64,000 nt of DNA, from contig JAIVFI010000039.1 of assembly GCA_025558095.1 (NCBI GenBank), positions 248,001 to 312,000 on the forward strand, in the 5' to 3' direction. The position numbers were made by a program, and so were the translations under genes. Source of the DNA: Hyaloraphidium curvatum. Lineage: Eukaryota > Monoblepharomycota > Hyaloraphidiomycetes > Hyaloraphidiales > Hyaloraphidiaceae. The notes beneath the pieces were generated by a model. It saw nothing but the letters and a program-made list of their open reading frames with translations. It made no database searches and had not been told where the DNA came from. Each line of letters opens with the position of its first letter. The stretch's first letter is position 1. Below are positions 50,543 through 59,900 of the stretch, one piece after another.

Positions 50543-52348
50543 ATGGCCGACGGCGCTCGCCTCGTCTACATCTTCGGCAGCGAGGAGGCGGCAACCGACG
50601 ACGGCGGTCCCTCGCTGCCGGGATTCGCCCTGGACCGCCGCACCGTGTACGAGGCACGCACGGGGGACCTCGACTGGGCGGCGCTCGAAAAGGACGCCGT
50701 CGGCGCAGCACCGGGCATCTCCTTCGCATCGGCAGCCGCCGACGCCCCTCCGGCCGGCATCGAGGAGCTCGCCTTCGCCGCCGGCGAATGGTCGCGCTAC
50801 AAAACCGATCCATGGCTGCCCGCCGCGTGCTTCCGCAAGATGTACGGCGCCTTCCTGGCCAACTCCCTCAACAGGTCCATCGCCGACGAGGTGCTGGTCG
50901 CCGCCGCACCGTGCGGCAAGCTCTGCGGCCTCATCTCGTTCGGCGTCGACGGCACCGAGGGCAAGGTCGTCCTCCTGGCCGTCGATCCCGACCGCCGCCG
51001 CGCCGGCATCGGCAAGGCCCTCCTCGCCCGCGCCCTCCTCTGGGCGCGCGACCACGGCGCCGCCACCATCAGGGTCGTCTCGCAGGGCCGCTCCTTCCGC
51101 CTTCCCTCGCAGGCCCTGTACGAGCGCGCGGGCCTGCGCATCGCCTCGCGCACGCCCGTGCACCACGCCTGGCTGCCGCAGCACATCCTCGAGCCCGCCG
51201 CCGTGCGCGCCGACGTCGGTCCGATCCCGTTCCTCCGCCCGTACGCGGCCGGCGGGGAGCTGGCCCTGGCCGCGCGCGCGATCGGGTCGCCCGACTCGGC
51301 CGAGTTCCAATCCCGCTGCGTCGCGTTCCTCTCCTCCATGCTCGGCCCCGGCTGCGAAGCCGTGCACCTCACCCCCTCGTGCACCGCGGCCCTGGAGCTC
51401 GCCGCCCTCTGCGCAGACCTGGCCCCGGGCGACGAGGTGATCGTCCCGGCATTCACCTTCCCCACCACCGCCTCGCCGTTCGCCCTCCGCGGCGCCGTCC
51501 CCGTCTTTGTCGACGTGCAGCCCGCCACCCTCAACATCGATCCCGCGCTGGCCGAGGCCGCCGTCACCCCCCGCACCCGTGCGATCGTCGCCGTGCACTA
51601 CGCCGGCGTCCCCTGCGACATGGACGCCCTCGCATCCATCGCCGCCCGCAACGACCTGCTCCTGATCGAGGACGCCGCGCAGGCCCTCTTCTCCACCTAC
51701 AAGGGCCGCCCCGCGGGCTCCCTCGGCGACGCCGCCGCCTTCTCCTTCCACAGGACCAAGAACGTCTCGTGCGGCGAGGGCGGCGCGCTGGCCCTCCGCC
51801 GCGCGGGGATGGCCGCCGGCGCGGCCGAGGCGTGGGACAAGGGCACCGACCGCCGCGAGTTCCTCGCCGGGCGCGCGGAGACGTACCAATGGACGCGGCT
51901 GGGGTCGTCGTACGCGGTGCCCGAGACGTCGGCGGCGGTGCTGCTCGCGCAGCTGGAGCGCGGGGAGGCCGTGTGCGAGGAGAGGAGGGGTGTGTGCGGG
52001 AGGTACGCCGAGGGGCTGGCCGATCTGGTGGCCGTGGGGAGGTTCGCGGCATGCGAAGTGCCGGAGTGGTGCGAGCCCAACGGTCACATCTTCTGGATAA
52101 TGCTTCCCTCGGCGGAGGAGCGGGCGCGATACGAAAGGGTGCTGGCCGAGGCGGGCGTGTCGACGGCGCGGCACTACCAGCCGCTACACCTGTCGCCGGC
52201 GGGGCAGAGGTACGGCCGCGCGCACGGCGCGCTGCCCGTCGCGGAGAGGGCGGCGGAGGCGCTGCTGAGGCTGCCGGTGTGGCCGGGGATGAGCAGGGCA
52301 GAGGTGGCGCACGTGATCGCCGCGGTGAGGCGGGCGGCGGGGGCGTAG
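50543..52348 (+). CDS. WecD-WecE fusion: acetyltransferase plus sugar aminotransferase, 601 aa
   Basis: In bacteria WecE converts TDP-4-keto-6-deoxyglucose to TDP-4-amino-fucose and WecD acetylates it, giving TDP-Fuc4NAc. Residues 1-215 are GNAT: LLAVDPDRRRAGIGKALLAR (acetyl-CoA loop) and SQALYERAGLRIASRTPVHH. Residues 225-601 are a PLP enzyme of the DegT/DnrJ/EryC1 family, very close to WecE: LTPSCTAALELAALCADLAP, VIVPAFTFPTTASPFALRGA, VHYAGVPCDMDALASIA, LIEDAAQALFSTYKGRPAGS and FSFHRTKNVSCGEGGA with the PLP-binding Lys. It is one exon. The usual first ~40 residues are missing: coding sense begins at 50513 and the fitting start lies at 48014. Without them the GNAT fold is incomplete. Confidence 0.85.
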   Translation: MADGARLVYIFGSEEAATDDGGPSLPGFALDRRTVYEARTGDLDWAALEKDAVGAAPGISFASAAADAPPAGIEELAFAAGEWSRYKTDPWLPAACFRKMYGAFLANSLNRSIADEVLVAAAPCGKLCGLISFGVDGTEGKVVLLAVDPDRRRAGIGKALLARALLWARDHGAATIRVVSQGRSFRLPSQALYERAGLRIASRTPVHHAWLPQHILEPAAVRADVGPIPFLRPYAAGGELALAARAIGSPDSAEFQSRCVAFLSSMLGPGCEAVHLTPSCTAALELAALCADLAPGDEVIVPAFTFPTTASPFALRGAVPVFVDVQPATLNIDPALAEAAVTPRTRAIVAVHYAGVPCDMDALASIAARNDLLLIEDAAQALFSTYKGRPAGSLGDAAAFSFHRTKNVSCGEGGALALRRAGMAAGAAEAWDKGTDRREFLAGRAETYQWTRLGSSYAVPETSAAVLLAQLERGEAVCEERRGVCGRYAEGLADLVAVGRFAACEVPEWCEPNGHIFWIMLPSAEERARYERVLAEAGVSTARHYQPLHLSPAGQRYGRAHGALPVAERAAEALLRLPVWPGMSRAEVAHVIAAVRRAAGA

Positions 52349-52396
52349 ATCCCCAGGCGGGGAGCAGGATGCGTTGGCGAGGGTACGAGGCGATGG

Positions 52397-53527
52397 TTAT
52401 GGGGGTCGCTGCCCCGTAGATCGATTTCCGCTCTTGCGCCGCGCGGAATGGGCGATCGTCCGGCCTTCCTTCTGTTCTTGTGCGGGTCCTGCTTTGTCCG
52501 AGTACCACTTCTGCAGCACCCTCCGCACAAACTCGTCCAGGTGGGCGTCCTCCGCCCGCCTCCTCTTCATGAGCTGCTCCTTCACCATGTTGAGCGTGCT
52601 TTTCGCCCAGGGGAGGTCCTCCTCGCCGTACGCGATCCCGTACTTGAACTCGTCCTCCGCGGTCGCCAACCACTCCTCCTTAGTCACCCCGGGCACCTTT
52701 TCCACGACAGCCGGGCAACCAACCGAAGCCGCTTCCACGGCGCGGTAGGTCAGCGGGTCCCGCGTGACGAACTTGGCGGCGCGCGAAAACAGCTCCAGCC
52801 TCCTCCGCTTCCCCTCGTGCGGGTCCAGCAGGAAGGCGCCACGCGCGCGGGCCTCGGCCGCGGGATCGATTTCGGGGAGCGTCACGGTGCGGTTGCCGGC
52901 GCGCCAGCCCGTCTTGCGGGCAAAGTAGATGGTCCCCTTGCGCGGCCGGTCGTCGCTCGGCAGGCCCCGCGAATAGTCGGGGTAGTGATCCGACACGCGG
53001 AGGTAGACGGGGTCCTTGTGCGCGAGCTCGGAGCAGAAGCCGGCCATGTAGCAGGCGACCATGTCCTCCCACCCATCGTAAGCCGCCGCCTGCGGGCCGC
53101 CGTTGAGCCCCGGGAAGTAGAGCATCCAGCGCACCACGCGCGGCGCCTTCAGTGGGTTGCCCTCGATGATCTCGGGGTACACCACCACGCCCTTTGCGGG
53201 ATCCAGCCACGGGGGCAGCAGCGGCGACGCGTAGCCGGGATTCGTGGCGTGCCCGCCGCCCCACGGCACCACGAACGCCGCCGAGGGCTCGCCGCGCGCC
53301 GAGTAACGCCTGTTGAGCCTGTCGACCAGCGCGTGCAGCACCGTGGTGCCGCCCGAGGACTCGGAGTACGGCGGCGCGACGACTGCGAAGAAGAGGTCCG
53401 GAGGAAGCGACGGCGGGGAGGGCGGGCAGTCGGCGCCCACTGGCGCCCGGCCGAGCACGGCAAATCCAGTGACTGCAGCCGCGACCGCTGCGGCGCCCAT
53501 GAGCGGGCGGAACCACGGCGGCGTCAT
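52397..53527 (-). CDS. Membrane-anchored glycosyltransferase-like protein, 376 aa
   Basis: A paralogue of the N-terminal half of the fusion gene at 45871-47880, sharing long near-identical stretches (PPYSESSGGTTVLHALVDRL, CPAVVEKVPGVTKEEWLATA). The N-terminus is a signal anchor (GAAAVAAAVTGFAVLG). The putative donor-site region RDPLTYRAVEAASVGCPAVV is kept. It ends shortly after RRVLQKWYSDKAG in a basic tail with no methyltransferase. Its stop is 49 bp from the convergent WecD-WecE stop. Two 84-bp repeats lie upstream. Confidence 0.75.
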   Translation of the reverse strand: MTPPWFRPLMGAAAVAAAVTGFAVLGRAPVGADCPPSPPSLPPDLFFAVVAPPYSESSGGTTVLHALVDRLNRRYSARGEPSAAFVVPWGGGHATNPGYASPLLPPWLDPAKGVVVYPEIIEGNPLKAPRVVRWMLYFPGLNGGPQAAAYDGWEDMVACYMAGFCSELAHKDPVYLRVSDHYPDYSRGLPSDDRPRKGTIYFARKTGWRAGNRTVTLPEIDPAAEARARGAFLLDPHEGKRRRLELFSRAAKFVTRDPLTYRAVEAASVGCPAVVEKVPGVTKEEWLATAEDEFKYGIAYGEEDLPWAKSTLNMVKEQLMKRRRAEDAHLDEFVRRVLQKWYSDKAGPAQEQKEGRTIAHSARRKSGNRSTGQRPP

Positions 53528-53613
53528 TGGCGGAACTCGCGTCGGTGATCGGCGCCCCCGCGTCCCCAGCGCGGCCGGCCGCCACCCCTTCCCTGCCCAC
53601 GATCCTATTGTGC

Positions 53614-53790
53614 CTAAAGTGGAAGACAACAGTGCATCCAATTTCTCTCATCGCATGTCCAACTCGAAACAATTCTGTGGCACCGGTACTCGGTCTCAAT
53701 TGTGCTCTAAAGTGGAAGACAACAGTGCATCCAATTTCTCTCATCGCATGTCCAACTCGAAACAATTCTGTGGCACCGGTACTCGGTCTC
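53614..53790. repeat. 84-bp perfect tandem repeat
   Basis: Units 53614-53697 and 53707-53790 are identical, separated by nine bases. They begin CTAAAGTGGAAGACAACAGT and end GGTACTCGGTCTC. They occupy the short interval between the Cys-rich gene's stop and the glycosyltransferase start, i.e. the glycosyltransferase promoter region. Confidence 0.95.
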
Positions 53791-53819
53791 TTTAAAAGGC
53801 TTCCTCCCGGAAGGAACCT

Positions 53820-54978
53820 CTACGACGTGATGCAGCACCCCGAGATGAGCCCGGCAGCGGCGCTCGTTCCGCCAGGAAGTTGGCACTGGCCACCACCGGT
53901 AGCATCCGCCGCCGGGGCACCCCCTCCGGAGCAGTAGGCGGTCTCGCCGGCGGATTGCGTGACCCTGAAGTCCGTCTCACCAACGGTACCTTGGCACATC
54001 GTGGAGCCGGGGCACATATCGTACAACGCCTGATCCGTGGCACCGCTGTAGCCGACGCAGCACATGCCGACCCCGCTCGACTCGCTAAGGCAAACGCCGG
54101 TGCTGGCGCCGGAACCGCCGGGGGCCGTCTCGCCGGTCGACGCGTCGCAAGCGGTGTAGTTGGCTGCCGATCCCGAGCAAGGATGGTATTGGCCTTTCCA
54201 ATTCTCCGAGGTGCACATCGCGCGCGCGCAGCAGCCGGCAAGCATGCCGACTGTAGGATCATTGCCGCAGGCCCCGCCGCCTGACCCGACGATGCCCGTG
54301 TCGAGAGTGCAGCTGATGGGGTTGGTGTCGGCGTAGATGGCGAGATCCGTTCCGCTGACGGTGCAGGTGGTGCAGCCTATGAGGGATGATATGTAGGTCG
54401 CAGGCACGCAGCACAGGTCGCCGCCGTCGGGGAAGCAGATTCCGGAGGCGCTCGTGGCTCCGCTGATGGAAATCGATCCGTCCCCGGCATCGCATCCTCC
54501 TCCGAAAGTGCCGCCGCCGGAGCACTTGAGGTATCCTTCCATGCCGGCGCCCGCGCAGTTGGGCGATGCGGTGTAGCGGCTGTACAGGGCGTGCTTTTCT
54601 TCGGTGCCGTAGGTGACGCATGCCACGCCACCCTCTGGCGCGCCGGGGTAGCTGAACTCGCTGCGGGGCGGTGATAGGTAATGGACATAGATGGTGCAGG
54701 GTGATTAGCGGAAAAGGGTTGTGCAGTGGGTGAGCGCCGGGGCCGCGATGAGGTCGAGCGCTGCTTACCAGAAGCTTTCGGTGGCACAGGCTGAGCACTC
54801 CGTGGCAAACGTGACGGAACCGGCGTTGAGCTGTGTGGACCTGTGGGAGAGACAGAGTGAGACCGTGGTTCCTGGAGTCCGGATTTCCCGCCCACATCGC
54901 TGTTGCGACCCCGACGAGCGCTGCGAGCAAGGCGAGCGATGCGAGCAAGGCGAGCGAGACGATCGCGGCGGCGGGCAT
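53820..54978 (-). CDS. Secreted Cys-rich protein, 331 aa
   Basis: Exons 54896-54978, 54769-54840 and 53820-54660 (996 nt). Exon 1 is a signal peptide (IVSLALLASLALLAALVG) whose last Met codon is split by the intron. The mature part has about 25 Cys in repeated patterns such as GDLCCVPATY, MLAGCCARAMC, GVGMCCVGYSG and LISGCCITS, with high Ser/Gly/Thr. The spacing suggests several similar disulfide-rich modules. No enzyme motif is present. An extracellular structural or interaction role is likely but unproven. Confidence 0.75.
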
Positions 54979-55472
54979 TCTTGAAGCCTTTACGGGAATG
55001 GGTGAGGGAAGGGCACGCTGTCACCTCCTTCGGGACACGAAGAGGAAGGGGTATCCTCAGAGTCCCTCAAGATTCGGGCCGAAACGATACCAGCCCTCGC
55101 ACGGCCACCGTCCTTCCGTCCCCTTGTGATGTCACCAACTCTTGGACCAGGACAACAAGTGGTCTCGTCCAGACTAGGTCGGTTCGCAGGCACTTGTGAC
55201 GAAGCTCAGCTCTTTTCGCCGGTGTGAGGCAGCTGGTGGGAGGGGACAATGGGTTGCACCCGCTGCGGCCTGTGGCAACTTCGGAAACCACACAGGCCAA
55301 AACCTAACCTATCGCAATCAGACTAGATTGAATTGTCTATTCAATGCGATGCGGTCTAGTCGGCGGCATGTTTTGCAAGAGAAGAGTGCGAGATGGAATG
55401 CCATTCGTCGCCAGGCCGCGGCTGCACGGCAAACAGATTTCCCGACACCACATCGTCTTCCCCGTTTCTGCG
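54979..55472. other. Intergenic
   Basis: It lies between divergent genes and should hold both promoters. No coding signal is visible; a somewhat AT-rich patch near 55,300-55,340 is the only landmark. Confidence 0.4.
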
Positions 55473-55918
55473 ATGGCAAACGAAGCAGCGGCCCTCGCCT
55501 TCTTCGACGCGTTCGCCACGAAAGACTTGGACAAAATCTGCTCCTTCCTCGCGGACGATGCCACGATTCTGAACCACCCCACCCCGCCGGCTCAGAGTAA
55601 GGCGCAGTGGCGGGAGGGCATGGCGGGCTTCATCGGCGCCTGCAAGGAGATTGTCTTTGTCATCGATCACATCGCAACCGGTGCGGACGGCTCCGTGTTT
55701 TCCGAGCGCGTGGACAAGTTTTCAATGAACGGGAAATGGCTCGAGCTACCCGTCGTGGTGGGCTTGGCGCCTGCGGAACCTTGTTCCAAGTCGTGCTGAT
55801 TCGCAGTGGACTGCAGGGCGTAATGGAGTTCAATTCCGAAGGCAAGATCTCGGCCTGGAGAGAATTCTGGGACATGGCATCCTTCCAGAAGCAGATGGCA
55901 GCGATGACCCCTCAGTAG
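55473..55918 (+). CDS. SnoaL/limonene-epoxide-hydrolase-like protein, 128 aa
   Basis: A small NTF2-fold protein. Exons are 55473-55757 and 55817-55918 (387 nt). Visible pattern: LAFFDAFATKDLDKICSFLA, DDATILNHPTPP, SVFSERVDKFSMNGKWLELP, then, after splicing, VVGVMEFNSEGKISAWREFW DMA. The R-x-D spacing (ERVD) and the Asp in REFWDMA match the Asp-Arg-Asp catalytic set of limonene-1,2-epoxide hydrolase. The substrate is unknown. Confidence 0.8.
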
Positions 55919-56361
55919 GACAGATTCTGCTGGCGTCGAATGGACAATCGAGATTGTGGAGTGCTGTGGGACGAATCCTCGGCTCGGAGGACGGACGAAG
56001 TTAAAGGAACTTGCGGGAGACAGTCCGTGGTCTGAAACCCGGATCAACTGCAGGTCGAATAGGTTCGTGGCGAATGTCATCTGCCTTTCCATCCCAACAT
56101 TGGACGAGTTGATGATCTGTTTATGTCCGTACCAAGAGGTCGCCGTGTGGGGTCGGGAGAACGGAAGCGGCGGGCCCTGAGCCACACCTCGCCATCCCAA
56201 CCTTTCGTCAGCGTCGAAACCCCCGCTTCCCGGACCGTAAGGCACTTCGCCCGACCACCCAAGGTACGAATCGTATGCTTCTCAATGGGGGCCGCCTGGT
56301 TCCGGCTGCAATTGAGCCCGATTGACGCGCTCACACCTCCCGTCGCTAGAACTCCTTCGAA
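55919..56361. other. Intergenic
   Basis: Between two plus-strand genes; no gene, repeat or RNA feature could be supported. A short open frame crosses it and merges with the CDGSH exon 2 frame, but only by read-through of the intron region. Confidence 0.4.
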
Positions 56362-56828
56362 ATGGCCGCCGCCGAAGTTGCTACGCCCGCCGAGCCCGTC
56401 GTCGCGAAGGCCGGGCCGTACGCCGTGCCAATCGAGGAAGGCAAGACGTGCCACGGGGTGCCTGTGCGGATTCAGTATAAGAGCTGGCCTTTCTGCAGGC
56501 AAGACGTACTACTGGTGCCAGTGCGGACTGAGCAAGAACCAGCCTTTCTGCGACGGCAGCCACAAGGGTACGGATGGGCGGGTTCTTCTCACGACAATGT
56601 GCTGATGGCGCCACAGGCACGGGACTGGCGCCGAAGGCCTTCACCGCGACCGAGAGCAAGACTGCTTACCTCTGCGGCTGCAAGCAGACGGAGAACGCCC
56701 CATTCTGCGACGGCACGCACAACAAAGAGAAGGGTATCAAGGCCTGGAACAAGACGCTGCTCGCGTCGAACAACGCGCTGAAGGCGCGCGTCGCCGAACT
56801 CGAGGCTCAGCTCGCCGCCAAGTCCTAA
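56362..56828 (+). CDS. CDGSH iron-sulfur domain protein, CISD3 type, 119 aa
   Basis: Mitochondrial-type proteins with two CDGSH motifs each binding a 2Fe-2S cluster. Exons 56362-56440, 56499-56567 and 56617-56828 (360 nt). Motif 1: YWCQCGLSKNQPFCDGSHKG (C-x-C...C-x3-H). Motif 2: YLCGCKQTENAPFCDGTHNK. The C-terminus is a coiled-coil-like ASNNALKARVAELEAQLAAK. Intron 1 needs a GC donor (GAAG/GCAAGA) with the CTGCAG acceptor; this restores EEGKTYYW, the invariant lead-in, whereas GT alternatives do not. Confidence 0.92.
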
Positions 56829-56951
56829 GGGGTCAGCCCCACTGGTTTTCACCTGACCTGTCTTTAGAGATGCTCTATCTCTTGTTAACTACAACCCTTC
56901 GGTGTAGACGCACTTTTCATTGGAGACCTCCTACATGTCTGACCAATAATC

Positions 56952-59900
56952 TCATCGAAATGTGAACGCGATCGACGTCCCGAACGCGTTCCAAATATGT
57001 TCCGCCTCGTCGAGCCAGGTCTGCGCCCCCGGCGGCAGCTTCTTCATCCACTTGATCTCCTTCTTCTCGAGACGAGTCTCCAGGCTCCGTCTCCGCTCCT
57101 CGTCCGTCTGCTTCTGCACGTAGCGGGGCCGAACCTGGGCGACGTTGATGGTGTGCTTGCGTCCCGGGAGCCAGAGCTGCGGAAGCGCGCCCGAAACGGC
57201 CGGGTGTGCGTAGGTGTACGTCTGCGGATCTTCCTCACTTATTCTATAGCGGTTCAGAGAGCCTATGGGGATGGGAGAGTCAGTGACCATGCCTGGAGTG
57301 AAAAGTAGCCACGATTTCACCTTTGAGGGGAGTGATGGGGTCAAGCACGCCCTTGAGGCGCCAAATGTCCGGTTCCAAGTAGTATCCGGTGTAGCCACCG
57401 CGGTCGGGCCTGAAGATGGCGTCCTCAGCCATCTCCTCGTCCATGTCTGGCTATCATGTGAGCATACTACAAAGCAAGGTCGCCAGCGCGGGGCTTACCA
57501 ATCTCTCCGTCTCGACCAAGATCCATCTTCATGGCGTAGTCGTACTTGTACTTTCGCAAGTCATCCGTGTTCAGCAGGACGCCTGCGTGTGTGACCTGAC
57601 CGGTTCGTGAAGCATAGTCGAACGCCTCCGGCGTTTGCTCCTTTCTTTGGTCCCGCACGAGCAGCAGCTTCTCAATGACACCTTCGTCGTAGCCCGCCAT
57701 CGCCTCCTCTGCCAGCAGACCCGATCCGGCGCTCCCGGTGATGGCGTAGGTAAAGAGGCTGGCGATATCCTTGCCAGCTTTTCCCGTCATGGTTGGGAAC
57801 GTGTTGCCAAGGGTCTGGGCCTTGTAGCCCTCTTTGGCCGATTCTTCAGTAGCGACGGCCCCAACGGATCCGACGGCAGCGACGGCCTCGACAGATTTGG
57901 CGGGAGCGACGGGGTCGACAACGGCCGACGGGGTAGAAGCAGCAGCGCCGGCGTCGACCTGTTTGGCGTTTCGTAGCAAGGATTCGCGCATCTCAAGTTC
58001 GACGGCATTCAGGGGCACGTTTGTGTGGCTGTCGCGGTTGACCTCGCTGATGTCCTTGCGCAGCTTCGCGAGCAAGACTTCCTCGCGAGTGCGGGCTTGA
58101 TTCGCGGATCGCAGTGGAATGAACTTTTCCCAGCTCGCAAGCCCGTTGTCCATGGAAAACCACGTCATCGACGCCAGAATGAGGAGCGTGAGGCAGATTG
58201 GAAGGGCCAGGTACCACTGACCCTTCAAGGCCAGCACTCCCAACATCATGAGGACTTGTCGTTCACGGATGTCAGCAGTGGAACCACCTTGCGGCCAATT
58301 CCACTCACTCTGAATGATGGATGTGAACATGGTCCGCCGCATGATCATCCCGCTCCAGCCGACTTGCCCGTATCCAGTCCCGCGCGTGTCGTAAAGCGGG
58401 CTGGGCAGTGCTGGCGTTAGCCTCTGCAGGGCCAGAAGCGAACGAGGCCACCAACAAGTGAAGGTACAGAAAGACGTATTTGAAGATGACGTAGGCCAAA
58501 AAGAAGTAGACGAATCCGGCAGGGAGAATGAGAGGCTGAATCTGAGCGTCTGCGGTATGATCAACGTTAGAGAGGGTACGGCGAGGCCCAATCGCCAGCC
58601 CACAAAAGAAGGTGAGGATGTAGACGACCTGCGATGCGACAAAATGAGATCCAGCCCGCTACTGCACATGCGATACCTACCATTGGCGTGGTGAGAAGGT
58701 CACCAAGCCGGTAGTGCATGGAATTGATCGGAACAACAAGGCGGGCGACCCTACGCGGCGCCAGCTTCTTGTAGTTCGGGAAGAGGCGGCGCAAGAACGA
58801 GAGATAGATGTAGCCTGGTGGACGTGACGTCAATCGCTCTTCTCGGCATGTGTCTGGCTTGCGCAGCCTCACCCGGGAGCAGCAAGCGCATTGGCAACAT
58901 GACTTGCGAGGAAGAAACTATCAGCAGGCATTCGGCGATCGCAGATCGAGGCTACCAACTGAATGCGTTCAGGAAGATGTACACCATGAAGAAGGGAGAG
59001 ACGCCGCTCAAAGCGCTGGCCAGCATGTACGGAATCTGAGACGGATCGTTCAAGATGGCGTCGAGGGCGTTCCAGACGGAACCCGAGATCGCGAAGATGA
59101 AGAGGGTGTTGAAAACGTTGTAGAAGTAGAGTCTGTAAGACGAACATGAGCCTCGTCGCGTCACTTCACGGTCGTCTCTTTACTCACTTCGCAAACAGCG
59201 AATGATCAACCCAAGAGTAGGCTTCGATACCCTCCAGCATCGACAGAGCGTAGAGAATCTGCGGGAGAATGCCCATCCAAATCGACAGGATGATGGAAGG
59301 GATGAGGCCCTGGATCAGGTTCTTGAGCGCCGGCGGCATGGATTCGACGATGACGCCGATCGAGTCCGGGAAGGCGTAAGCGAGCGAGTCGAGCGAAAGG
59401 AACGAGGAGATGAGGGTGACGGGGACGGACCTGTTTCCCGCGTGGATGGAGTAAGGACATGCCGAAGTGCGACGGAGCGACAAACACGCACCAGAAGAAC
59501 ACGAGCAGAACGAGGATGAAGGCAACTATGAGGGTACGAACGGCCTTCAGCGACGGCGCTGCCCATTTGCTCGAGATGTTGTCCCAGACGAGGTCGCGCG
59601 TGCCCGGCGAAGGCAGAATGCGCATGTAGCCCAGCCCCGGCCGCGAAGGCAGCAGCGCCTGGGTGGCAACGACGGCCGACTCGGGCGAGAAGAAGACCAC
59701 AAAAGCCGTGGTCGTCTTGTCCGACGACTCCATGCGCTCCCGGAGGTGGCGAACCTTCTCGTCGGCCTCTACGAACTTGGCGTAGTAGAGGTTCAGAGCG
59801 TCCCTCAGCGGGCCACACGGGTAGGCAGACTCGAGCTGGCGGCCAAAGGTCTCGGAAAAGTCCTCGGGGTCGTACTTGGAAGTGGTTGCCGGTAGCGCGG

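Noticed and set aside
49300-52419. A 1039-codon plus-strand open frame
   Set aside because: It crosses the FTS, HCCS and WecD-WecE coding sequences in the wrong frame; its product is Arg/Gly/Pro noise. Long chance frames are common at this GC content.
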